Shown: positions 51,973 to 61,431 of the stretch, piece by piece
Numbering within the stretch: the stretch's first letter is position 1
How the letters are laid out: each line of letters opens with the position of its first letter
Assembly (NCBI GenBank): GCA_023388055.1
Contig: JAEWGW010000023.1
Location: 62,001 to 126,000 of the forward strand
DNA: 64,000 nucleotides
Source: Bacillota bacterium
GTDB taxonomy: Bacteria > Bacillota > Bacilli > Paenibacillales > NBRC-103111
Direction: 5' to 3'
Notes under the pieces: model-generated
Database searches by the model: none
What the model was told of the DNA's origin: nothing
What the model saw: the letters and a program-made list of their open reading frames with translations, nothing else
Made by a program: the position numbers and the translations under genes

Positions 51973-52944
51973 ATGAAAAAACTCAGGGCTTCCCCTGCGG
52001 CCGGTGCCCTGGCCATTCATCCGCTATCTGTCCGCCTGTCCAAAAAACTGCGGAATGCGCTGGTGCAGGACCGTTTCTTATACATGCTATTGATCCCCTT
52101 CGTTGCCTGGTACATCCTGTTCGAATATCTGCCCATGTACGGTCTGCAGATCGCCTTTAAGGATTTTCGGCTGTTTAAGGGAATTGACGGGAGCGCCTGG
52201 GTGGGGCTGAGGCACTTCCAGGATCTGATGGGCCATGAGATCTTCTGGGAGAAGCTGAAGAACACACTGGTCATCAGCCTGCTTAGCCTGCTCTTTGCAT
52301 TCCCTGCCCCCATCGCCCTGGCTTTGCTGCTGAATGAGGTGAGGAGCAAACTGTTCAAGAAGGCGGTGCAGACGCTGACCTATCTGCCCCACTTCATCTC
52401 CATCGTTATTATTGCCGGACTGGTGACCCAATTTTTGGCCCCCACCAACGGATTGCTGAACCTTATTATCGAGAAGCTGGGCGGGGAAAAGATTTACTTT
52501 CTCACAGAGGCCCGCTATTTCCGGACCATATTCATTACCTCGAACATCTGGAAGGAAGTCGGCTTCGGCTCCATTCTCTACCTGGCCGCCCTCTCCGGCA
52601 TCAATCCCGAGCTGTACGAGGCCGCTGTCACCGATGGGGCCGGCAGATGGAAACGGATCTGGCATATTACGCTGCCTGGTATCGCTCCAACCATCGCCAT
52701 CATGCTGATCCTGAAAGTCGGCGATCTGCTGGGTGTGGGATATGAGTATATTATCCTGCTTTACCAGCCGTCCACCTATTCCACTGCCGACGTGATCAGC
52801 ACCTACGTATACCGCACGGGTCTACAGGGGGGGCATTATGATGCCGCCACTGCGATTGGACTGTTCAATTCGGTGGTTGCGCTGGTTCTGGTCACCATAT
52901 CCAACTCTGTCTCCAAAAAAGTATCGGAAACTTCTTTATGGTAG
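51973..52944 (+). CDS. LplB-type polysaccharide ABC permease
   Basis: 323 residues; AAAGGAGG 6 nt before the ATG at 51973. Six predicted helices. The LplB-type N-terminal signature is FLYMLLIPFVAWYILFEYLPMYGLQIAFKDF. The EAA loop reads LYEAAVTDGAGRWKRIWHITLPGI. LplB/YtcP-type systems import oligosaccharides released from complex polysaccharides. Followed within 10 bp by the second permease. Confidence 0.95.
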   Translation: MKKLRASPAAGALAIHPLSVRLSKKLRNALVQDRFLYMLLIPFVAWYILFEYLPMYGLQIAFKDFRLFKGIDGSAWVGLRHFQDLMGHEIFWEKLKNTLVISLLSLLFAFPAPIALALLLNEVRSKLFKKAVQTLTYLPHFISIVIIAGLVTQFLAPTNGLLNLIIEKLGGEKIYFLTEARYFRTIFITSNIWKEVGFGSILYLAALSGINPELYEAAVTDGAGRWKRIWHITLPGIAPTIAIMLILKVGDLLGVGYEYIILLYQPSTYSTADVISTYVYRTGLQGGHYDAATAIGLFNSVVALVLVTISNSVSKKVSETSLW

Positions 52945-52954
52945 GTGAGGCCCT

Positions 52955-53827
52955 TTGTTCAAGCTGTCTCCCGGAGAAAAGCTCTTCTCCGTATTCAATT
53001 ACATCCTCCTGGCGCTTTTGGCGCTGGCGGCCCTCTACCCCTTCTGGTATGTGGCGGTAGCCTCCCTCAGCTCGGGCCAGGCCGTGGTTCAAGGCAAGGT
53101 GTGGGTCTGGCCGGTGGAGCCGAACCTGTCCGCGTACACCAAGGTAGTGCATTACCAGGGCATCTGGATGGCTTATGCCAACACCGTGTTTTACACGGCA
53201 GCCGGAACCCTTGTCAATCTGGCCATGACCACTGCAGGGGCGTATCCCCTGTCCAAAAAAAGGCTGCTCCTGCGCAAGCCGGTGAACATGTTCATTACCT
53301 TCGCCATGCTGTTCAACGCGGGTATGATTCCCGTGTATCTGAATTACCGCAATCTGCATCTGGACAACAGCCGTGTGGGCATTCTTATCGGCTTCGCCAT
53401 CTCCACCTTCTATGTTTTTGTGCTCCGCTCCTTCTTCGGCTCCATTCCCGAGGAGATGGAGGAAGCGGCGCGGATGGACGGAGCGGGGGGAGCCAGGATC
53501 CTTCTCCAGATTTACCTGCCCTTAGCCAAGCCCGCACTGGTGGCACTGGGCCTGTTCTACGCGGTGGGCCGCTGGAACGGCTATTTCTGGACGATGGTGC
53601 TCCTCCGGGACGAGAATAAAATCCCGCTGCAGGTGCTTCTCAACAAGCTGATTGTCCAGATGTCCGCCAGCCAGGAGATGATCGGTCTGGCCGATGTGCA
53701 GAGCGTCTCCGTGGAAACTGTCATTTATGCCACGATCATGGTGGCCATTCTGCCCATCGTAGCCGTTTATCCCTTGCTGCAGAAATATTTTATGCAGGGG
53801 GTCATGATCGGCTCGGTTAAGGGCTAA
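52955..53827 (+). CDS. YtcP-type polysaccharide ABC permease
   Basis: 290 residues from a TTG at 52955 with GGTGAGG close upstream. Six helices; EAA loop EEMEEAARMDGAGGARILLQIYLP; the C-terminal KYFMQGVMIGSVKG is diagnostic of the family. Pairs with the LplB-type permease. No ATPase is encoded in this locus, so a shared MsmX-like ATPase encoded elsewhere is expected. Confidence 0.95.
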   Translation: MFKLSPGEKLFSVFNYILLALLALAALYPFWYVAVASLSSGQAVVQGKVWVWPVEPNLSAYTKVVHYQGIWMAYANTVFYTAAGTLVNLAMTTAGAYPLSKKRLLLRKPVNMFITFAMLFNAGMIPVYLNYRNLHLDNSRVGILIGFAISTFYVFVLRSFFGSIPEEMEEAARMDGAGGARILLQIYLPLAKPALVALGLFYAVGRWNGYFWTMVLLRDENKIPLQVLLNKLIVQMSASQEMIGLADVQSVSVETVIYATIMVAILPIVAVYPLLQKYFMQGVMIGSVKG

Positions 53828-53851
53828 ACCATACACACAGGGGGAATTGGA

Positions 53852-55483
53852 ATGAACCGGAATCCTATGAAAAACAGCAAAACCGTCTTTGCCGGAGCCG
53901 TTTGCCTGGCCTTAACGGCAGGGGTGCTGGCCGGGTGCGCCGGCGGCGGAACACAGAACAGCGGCGCAAGCTCCGCTCCTGCGGCAGCTGCTGCTGCCTC
54001 CGCTGCGCCCAGTGCTGGGGCTGCCTCATCCGCCGCAGCCAGCCTCAAGGCCAGTGACAAGCCGGTCACCGCCTCCATCCACATGCATTATTACGGTACC
54101 CGCGTTTTCGACAATGAGTGGGAGGTGTTCAAAAAAGCGGCGGAGCTGACCAATGTAACCCTGAAGGGCACCGCCTCCAAGTCCGCCACCAACAGCGACG
54201 AGGTTTATAACCTGATGGTGGCCGGCGGAGAAATTCCCGATGTGGTCCACTTCTATATCAGCAGGCTGAACCAGTTGGGACGGGACGGCGGAATGATGGA
54301 TCTGCAGCCCCTGATCGACAAATATGCCCCCCATATCAAGGCCTACTTCGAGAAGCATCCGGATGTGAAGAAAGCGGCGCAGAATATTAACGGCACACTA
54401 TACGCTATTCCTAACGTCCCGGACGGCCAGGCACAAATGGGCTGGTTCGTCCGCAAGGACTGGCTGGATAAGCTGGGCCTGCAGCAGCCGAAGACCGCAG
54501 CGGACCTGTACAATGTGCTGAAGGCCTTTAAGGAGAAGGATCCCAACGGAAACGGCAAGGCCGATGAGGTCCCTTATTTTAACCGGGAAAAGCGCTATGG
54601 CGTTTACGATCTGCTGGCCCTGTGGGATTCGTACCGGTGGTTCTACGCCAAGGACGGGAAGGAGCTGTTCGGCCCTGCGGAGCCGCAGTTCAAGAATGCC
54701 ATGGTGAATATGGCCAAGTGGTATAAGGAAGGACTCATTGACAAGGAGATTTTCACCCGGGGCAACAATGCCCGAGACATCCTCCTGGGAGATAATCTGG
54801 GCGGCCTGACCCATGACTGGTTTGCCAGCACGGCCGGCTACAACAGCAAGCTGAATGACAAGGTGGCGGGCTTAAGCTTCCTGCCCATCGCTCCCCCGGC
54901 AAGCCAGCAGGGCGTCATCAAGGAATGGACTGCTCGGACTCCCTATCCGGATGCCAATGTAGGCTGGGGCATCTCCGCCAAGTCCAAATATTCTGTGGAG
55001 CTCATCAAATACTTTGACTTCTGGTTCACGGAGCAGGGACGGACATTAATGAATTACGGCATTGAGGGCAAAACCTACACCATGGCAGGCGGCAAGGCCA
55101 AGCTTGCCGATGACCTCATCAAGAAGGATGTAGTGGGCGAGCTGAACAAAATCGGCGCTCTCCAGTCCGTGGGTTACCCTCAGGATTACGAGCAGGAAAA
55201 GCAGTGGACTGATCCCATTGCCTTGGCTGTTATTGAGGATTATGTGAAGAACAACTATATTGCTGCACCCGTGGTGCCGTTGAAGCTGGAGGACGCCGAT
55301 GCGGACCGTCTGAGCAAGCTGACAGGGCCCCTCCAAACCTATGTGGAGGAAACCATGCAGAAGTGGGTAATGGGAGCGGAGTCTGTAGAAAGCGGCTACG
55401 ATAAATTCCAGGCCAGGGTCAAGGAACTGGGGCTGGATGAAATTCTGAAGCTCAGGCAGGCTGCTCGTGACAAAATGAAATAA
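53852..55483 (+). CDS. LipO-type solute-binding lipoprotein
   Basis: 543 residues. Lipobox VLAGC (Cys at 29), then an Ala/Ser-rich linker of about 40 residues. The binding domain includes ITASIHMHYYG-like VTASIHMHYYGTRVFDNEWE, VAGGEIPDVVHFYIS, YAIPNVPDGQAQMGWFVRKD, WLDKLGLQQPKTAADLYNVL and FKEKDPNGNGKADEVPY; the last holds a calcium-loop-like DPNGNGKADE common in LipO proteins. It lies 24 bp after ytcP, in the same operon. The ligand is probably an oligosaccharide freed by the secreted protein encoded next. Confidence 0.93.
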   Translation: MNRNPMKNSKTVFAGAVCLALTAGVLAGCAGGGTQNSGASSAPAAAAAASAAPSAGAASSAAASLKASDKPVTASIHMHYYGTRVFDNEWEVFKKAAELTNVTLKGTASKSATNSDEVYNLMVAGGEIPDVVHFYISRLNQLGRDGGMMDLQPLIDKYAPHIKAYFEKHPDVKKAAQNINGTLYAIPNVPDGQAQMGWFVRKDWLDKLGLQQPKTAADLYNVLKAFKEKDPNGNGKADEVPYFNREKRYGVYDLLALWDSYRWFYAKDGKELFGPAEPQFKNAMVNMAKWYKEGLIDKEIFTRGNNARDILLGDNLGGLTHDWFASTAGYNSKLNDKVAGLSFLPIAPPASQQGVIKEWTARTPYPDANVGWGISAKSKYSVELIKYFDFWFTEQGRTLMNYGIEGKTYTMAGGKAKLADDLIKKDVVGELNKIGALQSVGYPQDYEQEKQWTDPIALAVIEDYVKNNYIAAPVVPLKLEDADADRLSKLTGPLQTYVEETMQKWVMGAESVESGYDKFQARVKELGLDEILKLRQAARDKMK

Positions 55484-55507
55484 TCCGGCAGGTCCGAAAG
55501 CCGGAAG

Positions 55508-55538
55508 CGCCGCGTTGGGGATATCCGTAAACGCGGCG
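55508..55538 (+). terminator. Hairpin between binding-protein gene and secreted-protein gene
   Basis: CGCCGCGTT (55508-55516) pairs perfectly with AACGCGGCG (55530-55538), followed by TTCTCC. Probably a weak or partial terminator. Confidence 0.6.
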
Positions 55539-55554
55539 TTCTCCGGGAAATAAT

Positions 55555-55568
55555 TGTAAGCGCTTTTA
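55555..55568 (+). promoter_or_regulatory. cre-like box before the 1499-aa gene
   Basis: TGTAAGCGCTTTTA fits the CcpA cre consensus except at the last two positions; it lies 64 nt before the start codon. Confidence 0.5.
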
Positions 55569-55631
55569 TGCGGCTTCGGACCGACCGTTTTATCCAATTT
55601 ATCCAATTTACCAAACAAAGGAGAGGAAGTT

Positions 55632-58600
55632 ATGGGAACACGAAAGCATCTCTGGAAGAAGACGGTATCGGCCGGGCTGTCCCTGGTACTGGCCGTAAGC
55701 CTTCTGGGCAGTGTCCTGCCGGGAGCGGCGGGCACCGGGACCGCCAAGGCTGCCCCCGGCGGGTATGAGATCAACCGGGTACTGGTGCCGGTTGCGGATA
55801 CCTATGTGGACAGCGGGGTGAGTCCGCCTCTGGTGGCGGGGGAGGACGCGGAAACCATCCGCAACAAGAATTACGGCACCTCTACATCGCTGCAGTCCTA
55901 CGGCTATAATGACAGCTTCACCCTCCCCACCTCCCAGCGCACCGATTATCTGCGGTTCGACCTGAGCGGGCTGGGGGAGTTCAACAGCGCCAAGCTGCGG
56001 CTGTACTGCACCGCCAACTGCACCTACACCCCCGCCACCCCGGAGAAGCTGGTCCGGGTTTACAAGGTCGCAGACGACAGCTGGAGCGAGAATGAGCTGA
56101 CCTGGTATACCCGGCCGGGATTCCCCGCCGGGATAACGGCAGCCCAGTTAAACGCCCTGCAATTGGCTGCGGTGAATGTTTCCCAGGGCGGGGGCTGGTA
56201 TGAATGGGATCTGACCGGTTATATCCAGGCGGAGAAGGCATCGGGGGTCACCTCCATTGCCGTGCGGGCCATGAACCAGAAGGTGTCCTTCTCCAGCCGG
56301 GAGGGAGCCAATCCACCCCAGCTTCTGGTGCATACGGATCTGGTGCCGCCGGATTATGCGGGAGCCGCTGTATCCCAAGAGAATCGGATTATCAGCCTGA
56401 AATTTACCGAGCCGGTACTGAATGCCTTGTCCGGTCTTCCCGCCTTGAAGGCTGCGGTCACGCTGGCTAGGAACGGAACGCAGTTCGCACCGCTGGCCGC
56501 AGGGGATACGGTGGCGCTGGCCGGGGACACGCTGACCGTGACCCTGCAGGAGCGCCTCGCCCAGCCGGGGGCGGTCATCCGCCTGCAGGCGCAAGCCCTG
56601 AAGGACGGCGTGGGGAACAAGCTGCTGAACCCTGCGGAGGAGGCCCTTGCTTACGACAGCCAGCCGCCTCAGGCTGTCCGCACCTTCACCCGGAGCCTGC
56701 ATCAGGAGCTGGTGCTGGAATTTGACGAGCCTTTGGTTTCCCTGGCAACAGACGCAGAGAGCCTGAAGGCGGCGGTTTCCTTGGCGGCGGATGGAGGCGC
56801 CTTTGCTCCGCTGGCGGTGGAGGATGCCGTTTATGTGGCGGACCGGCAATTGGCCGTCACCTTCCCGCAGCCCCTCACCGGCAGCCATTATGATTTGCGT
56901 GTGGCGGGAGGAGTGCTGGCGGATGCTTCAGGCAATCAGGCCGCTGCTCCCATTACCGCCCCTGTGGAGATTGACCGCCAGCCGCCGGCCTATACGGACA
57001 GCATCCTTATGCTGCTGAACCGGCGCATCTCCCTGCATTTCAGCGAGCCGCTGGAGGCGGTTGCTGCCAGCCTGGCTGGAGCCGTCACCATCCAGACGGA
57101 GGCGGGCGGCAGCTTTGCCCCCTTGCCCGCAGGCTCCTTGGTCTTTATTTCCGGCAACAGTCTTATTGTGGAACTAAAAACGGCCATCACCGGACCAGTA
57201 CGGCTGAGGCTGGCTCCCGGAAGCATCCGGGATAAGTTCCGGAATCCACTGGCGCCCGAGGTGACGACAGAAGAGCTTTCCCCGGCGGTTGCTTCCTACA
57301 TCTACCCGGGCTTCCACACCCAGCAGGTAGAGAAGGCTATTGTCATGGACCAGCCCACACCTGCCGATTCCGGCCAGACTCCGGAGGGGTACAAGCAGTT
57401 CGTTGTGCTGGCTACCGAGCTGGCCAAGGGGGACCGCACTCCCGCTCTGGTCCAGGCCTTCACGGGAGCAGTCCGCAAGATGATCAGCGACTATGCGTAT
57501 ATGCCGGATGTGGACGGCGGACTGGAAGCGCGGAACAATATTTATCTGACCTACGGCTTGGGCCTGGTATGGCCGCTCCATGATATTATGAGCCAATTCA
57601 CCGCCCAGGAGATCAGCAAGCTGAAGACATTCCTTAAGGCCGAGCTGGTTTCCAGCGCCTTCGTGCTGAGCGCCACAGACCATAACGGCAGCGTCCGGGC
57701 CATGGGCTCCAGCCGGACGGAGATGGATGGCGGCGTCAACAGCTGGCCCCACACCGCCCCCAACTATATGGAGCCCATCTTCGGAGTGATGATGGCAGCC
57801 ATTCTTATACTGGGGCCGGATGAAGCCGACGCTTTCCTGAAATCGTACAGCCACAACAGCTTCCGTACTGAGTTGGGCAATCAGGGGCTTACCCGGATCA
57901 AGGAGAAGTTCGATTTGACCAGCTACAAGCGGATCAATCCTGTAGTGAACTCAACCTCCTGGCGGTTTTCCACCAGCGGCGGGCAGACGGTCACCATGGC
58001 CCAGATTATGGAGGACCCCGTGCAGGCGTTTGCGGCCTTGTCCGCCTTTACCTATTTCCATCCGGCGGAGGATGGGCGTTATATCGGCCAAATGGGCATG
58101 CTGCGGGAGTTCTGCACCTCGGATTCTGGCGGCAACCGGGAAAGCTCCGTTTATGCCAAACACGGGCTGGAGCCCTCCCTGGCAAATCGGCTGCTTCTGG
58201 AATATTACGGCTACCTGGACGCTACTGCCTATCCGGAGGAGAGGGATACGCTTCTCCATCTGCAAAAGGTAGGTGCTGACGACTATTATGCCAAGGTGGT
58301 CAACGGCTATTTCACCGTCTCTGCCACCAGTGCGGGCATTTATCATGACGAGAAGAACATCATGTCCGAGCTCTCCATGCTCACCCAGCTGTACCAGCCC
58401 TCCCTGTGGAATGACAGCTTTGACTATGAGCCGGGGGCCATCGGGGATTTGGGGGCGGATTCCAGCTGGAATCTTCCGGAAGGGAACTGGTCGGCTGCCT
58501 ACAAGGTCATCGTGCCGTACAATATCAAAACCTCGGCCAATACCAAAAAGCCTACCGGCCTTACCGACCCGTCGGAGCGTTCCTTCCGCATCAGCGGTGC

Positions 58601-60131
58601 CTCCTCCGTTCCAGGTTTGGCTTATTCCAAACGAAGCTTCGGTGATGTCCGGTACCAGGCTTGGGTCCAATTTACGGATGCCCGCCAAGTGGGTATTCTG
58701 GGCAAGGTTAGCGACAGCAGCCACTACTACCTGCTGAGCTACGATCATACGCAGAAAAAAGTCTCTATCAAGAAGCAAAACGGGCAAACGCTGACCACTC
58801 TGGCGGAAGCCGGAAAAGTGCTGAATCCCGGCAAATCGTACCGGTTTCAGGGTGAATTTGCAGGCGGTGGCATCACCTTCTCCATTAACGGCCAGCCGGT
58901 TTTGTCGGCCGTAGACAGCTCCGCTCCCTATAGCCGGGGAGGGGTAGGCTTCATGGCGCAGGGAGAGGAGGTTTATTTTGACGCGGTGGTGGTGCAGCCT
59001 CTGGCCCCGGAGGCTCCCGTGCTGGAGGAGATCAAAACGGGTGAAGGCCGGTTGGAGCTGCATTACAGCACAGTCCCGGATGCTTACGGATATGTCATCC
59101 GTTACGGTACCCAGCCGGGAGTCTACACGGAGGAGCTGTTCACCCGCAGGAAGGCTTCGGAAACGGTGGTTTCCCTTCAGAACGGCACCGCCTACTACTT
59201 TGCCGTTGCGGCGTTAACCCATCAAGGTGAAAGCCCCTTAAGCAACGAGCTGTCCCAAACACCGGCGGTAAACACAGCCGTTACACCCCAGCTGCTGGCG
59301 GTTATACCGACAGCGGACGGCGCAGCTCTCCACTTTACGGCGGACCCGGCTAATACTGCCTATACGATTACCTACGGCGCCCAGCCGGGCCAGTACCCGT
59401 GGACCGTGGCCAATGTCACCGCCTCTGTCTACGGAGCTCCCGGAGAGAACGGCTCCGCCGTAACCCAAGCTGTTTATGAGGTATGGCTGCCCTTCGGGAA
59501 AACCCCGTTTTACTTCCGGGTAGCCGGAGTTAACGGCACAGGCGAAAGCACCCCGTCCAATGTCCTGTCCGGCTGGAAGGACAGCGGGCTGCTGTACCAG
59601 GATGATTTCTCGGCGGGTGTGCAAACCAACATGTGGGTACCCACCTACCTGTCGGCGGGTGCAGACGGCAGCAACCGCTACGTCCGCACATTAAGCACCG
59701 GCTTGTCCCGGGGGTATCTGACAGCCGGCTATGATTGGGGAGACTATCGAGTCAGTGCGGATTTCACCCCCCAGGGGGACCGGATAGAGCAGATGCTGGT
59801 GCTGGGAAGGGTGACGGATACCAATAATTATTATCTGATGGGCTACTATTTGGGGGAATATGCGATATTCGTCAAGGCAGCAGGCACCATTGTGAAGCTG
59901 GCCGGAGCTCCGGCAGCAGCAGTGAAGGGCCAGACTTACCATATCGAAGGCAAATTCGATGGCAGCATGCTGTCCTTGTATGTGGACGGCCAGCTCCGGA
60001 TTACGGCGGATAATGACCAGCTCCCGTCAGGCACAGGCGGCTTCCTCACCAATAACACTCAGGCCGCCGTGGACAACTTCCGCGTGGAGCAGCCTGCTCC
60101 TTCTGTAATTCCGTTTTCGGCATTGGAATAA
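55632..60131 (+). CDS. Secreted modular polysaccharide-binding/degrading protein
   Basis: 1499 residues, AAAGGAGAGG before the ATG. Signal peptide to about residue 41. Then: a DNRLRE/CBM96-like domain (45-238: VPVADTYVDSG, NYGTSTSLQSYG, YLRFDLSGLGEFNSAKLRLY, SIAVRAMNQ); three Ig-like SwmB-type repeats (about 240-553, each with ISLKFTEPV / LVLEFDEPL / ISLHFSEPL); an unrecognised mainly helical core (about 555-925: YTYGLGLVWPLHDIMSQ-like, SSRTEMDGGVNSWPHTAPNY, RYIGQMGMLREFC); a concanavalin-like domain (about 925-1125); two fibronectin III domains; and a second concanavalin-like domain (1315-1490). The core resembles alpha/alpha-toroid lyases in composition only. It is probably the extracellular enzyme of this locus; no SLH or sorting signal is seen. 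Confidence 0.8.
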   Translation: MGTRKHLWKKTVSAGLSLVLAVSLLGSVLPGAAGTGTAKAAPGGYEINRVLVPVADTYVDSGVSPPLVAGEDAETIRNKNYGTSTSLQSYGYNDSFTLPTSQRTDYLRFDLSGLGEFNSAKLRLYCTANCTYTPATPEKLVRVYKVADDSWSENELTWYTRPGFPAGITAAQLNALQLAAVNVSQGGGWYEWDLTGYIQAEKASGVTSIAVRAMNQKVSFSSREGANPPQLLVHTDLVPPDYAGAAVSQENRIISLKFTEPVLNALSGLPALKAAVTLARNGTQFAPLAAGDTVALAGDTLTVTLQERLAQPGAVIRLQAQALKDGVGNKLLNPAEEALAYDSQPPQAVRTFTRSLHQELVLEFDEPLVSLATDAESLKAAVSLAADGGAFAPLAVEDAVYVADRQLAVTFPQPLTGSHYDLRVAGGVLADASGNQAAAPITAPVEIDRQPPAYTDSILMLLNRRISLHFSEPLEAVAASLAGAVTIQTEAGGSFAPLPAGSLVFISGNSLIVELKTAITGPVRLRLAPGSIRDKFRNPLAPEVTTEELSPAVASYIYPGFHTQQVEKAIVMDQPTPADSGQTPEGYKQFVVLATELAKGDRTPALVQAFTGAVRKMISDYAYMPDVDGGLEARNNIYLTYGLGLVWPLHDIMSQFTAQEISKLKTFLKAELVSSAFVLSATDHNGSVRAMGSSRTEMDGGVNSWPHTAPNYMEPIFGVMMAAILILGPDEADAFLKSYSHNSFRTELGNQGLTRIKEKFDLTSYKRINPVVNSTSWRFSTSGGQTVTMAQIMEDPVQAFAALSAFTYFHPAEDGRYIGQMGMLREFCTSDSGGNRESSVYAKHGLEPSLANRLLLEYYGYLDATAYPEERDTLLHLQKVGADDYYAKVVNGYFTVSATSAGIYHDEKNIMSELSMLTQLYQPSLWNDSFDYEPGAIGDLGADSSWNLPEGNWSAAYKVIVPYNIKTSANTKKPTGLTDPSERSFRISGASSVPGLAYSKRSFGDVRYQAWVQFTDARQVGILGKVSDSSHYYLLSYDHTQKKVSIKKQNGQTLTTLAEAGKVLNPGKSYRFQGEFAGGGITFSINGQPVLSAVDSSAPYSRGGVGFMAQGEEVYFDAVVVQPLAPEAPVLEEIKTGEGRLELHYSTVPDAYGYVIRYGTQPGVYTEELFTRRKASETVVSLQNGTAYYFAVAALTHQGESPLSNELSQTPAVNTAVTPQLLAVIPTADGAALHFTADPANTAYTITYGAQPGQYPWTVANVTASVYGAPGENGSAVTQAVYEVWLPFGKTPFYFRVAGVNGTGESTPSNVLSGWKDSGLLYQDDFSAGVQTNMWVPTYLSAGADGSNRYVRTLSTGLSRGYLTAGYDWGDYRVSADFTPQGDRIEQMLVLGRVTDTNNYYLMGYYLGEYAIFVKAAGTIVKLAGAPAAAVKGQTYHIEGKFDGSMLSLYVDGQLRITADNDQLPSGTGGFLTNNTQAAVDNFRVEQPAPSVIPFSALE

Positions 60132-60189
60132 GGTAAGCGGCGATCATGATTTTACCGGAGGCAAACACTTCCTCCTATCCCTGACACGC

Positions 60190-60234
60190 AAAAAACCTTC
60201 GAGCCTGCCATCCCGGCAGGTCCGAAGGTTTTTT
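60190..60234. terminator. Bidirectional terminator, secreted protein / rlmN
   Basis: AAAAAACCTTCG-A-GCCTGCC pairs with GGCAGG-T-CCGAAGGTTTTTT; T-runs on both strands. Confidence 0.92.
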
Positions 60235-60248
60235 GGGCTTGCACCGGT

Positions 60249-61307
60249 TCACACGCCGCGCAGCTGCTTGGACCGCAGCTGGCCGCAGGCCGCGTCAATA
60301 TCCGCCCCCTGCTCCTGGCGGATGGTGGAATTGATGCCGTGTTTTTTGAGCACATCGTAGAACGCATCCACCGCCTCCTTGCCGCTCCGCTTATACTGCT
60401 GGAACTCATCCACGGGGTTGTAGGGGATCAGATTCACGCCGGTGGCATTCTTACGGTCCCCGATCAACCGGACCAGCTCCAGAGCATGGGCAGGCTGGTC
60501 ATTGACGCCCTGAAGCAGAATGTATTCCAGGGTAATCCGCCGCCTGGTGGTATCCTGGTAATAATGAATGGCGTCCATCAGCTCCCGGAGAGGATAGGCC
60601 CGGTTGATCTTCATAATCCGGGTGCGCAGCTCATCATTGGGGGCATGCAGAGAGATGGCCAGATTCACCTTTAGCCTGGCGTCGGCAAATTCTCGGATTC
60701 GGGGAACCAGCCCGCTGGTAGAGACGGTAATATGGCGTGGTCCGATCACCAGCCCCTTCTGGTCCGTTACAATGCGGAGGAAGGCCATGAGGTTGTCCCA
60801 ATTGTCCAACGGCTCCCCGATGCCCATCACCACCAGATGGGTAACTGCAGCTTCCGGTTCGTGCCGGTCCAGATAGGTCTGCACCATCATCACCTGGCCG
60901 GTCATCTCTCCGGCAGTCAGATCCCGCTTCTTGGCCATGGTGCCGCTGGCGCAGAAGCTGCAGCCGATATTGCACCCCACCTGTGTAGTTACACAAACCG
61001 ATAATCCATATTTATGGCGCATCAGCACCGTTTCGATCAGATCGCCGTCCGCCAAGCGGAACAAAAACTTGATGGTGCCGTCTGTTGCCTGCTGCCGGGT
61101 ATGCTCCTCCAGCGTCTGTATGGCATAATGGTCCTCCAGCAATTCGCGGCAGGCTTCATGCACATCAGACATTGCTGCAAACTCCGCCGCCCGCTTCTTG
61201 TACAGCCAATCCCACACCTGCAGCGCCCGGTGCTTCCGGTGTCCATGGCTCTCCAGCCAGGCTGCCAGCTCATCAAAGGCCAGTCCGTAAATCGAAGGCT
61301 TGTTCAT
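60249..61307 (-). CDS. rlmN: 23S rRNA/tRNA adenine-C2 methyltransferase
   Basis: 352 residues, AAGGAG 7 nt before the ATG. Radical-SAM enzyme that methylates C2 of A2503 in 23S rRNA and A37 of some tRNAs. The radical-SAM cluster is CNIGCSFCASG. Also seen: VVMGIGEPLDNWDN, ISLHAPNDELRTRIM, LEYILLQGVNDQPAHA, NLIPYNP, and the C-terminal AACGQLR with the methyl-carrying Cys. The N-terminal helical domain (RALQVWDWLYKKRAAEFAAM) is complete. Read-through into nudC is not possible; they are divergent. Confidence 0.97.
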   Translation of the reverse strand: MNKPSIYGLAFDELAAWLESHGHRKHRALQVWDWLYKKRAAEFAAMSDVHEACRELLEDHYAIQTLEEHTRQQATDGTIKFLFRLADGDLIETVLMRHKYGLSVCVTTQVGCNIGCSFCASGTMAKKRDLTAGEMTGQVMMVQTYLDRHEPEAAVTHLVVMGIGEPLDNWDNLMAFLRIVTDQKGLVIGPRHITVSTSGLVPRIREFADARLKVNLAISLHAPNDELRTRIMKINRAYPLRELMDAIHYYQDTTRRRITLEYILLQGVNDQPAHALELVRLIGDRKNATGVNLIPYNPVDEFQQYKRSGKEAVDAFYDVLKKHGINSTIRQEQGADIDAACGQLRSKQLRGV

Positions 61308-61359
61308 AAGGACTCTCCTTTTAGCAATGTGCCTTTATTGTCCCAAATTCCAAGACAAA

Positions 61360-61388
61360 TTGCCAGCCCTATGGACATCTGCTATCTT
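61360..61388 (+). promoter_or_regulatory. Promoter of nudC
   Basis: TTGCCA (61360-61365), 17-nt spacer, TATCTT (61383-61388). An inverted TTGTC...GACAA pair lies just upstream of the -35. Confidence 0.55.
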
Positions 61389-61431
61389 TAGAATATTGAC
61401 AATGAAGACTCGACCAGAAAGGGTCCTGCAC

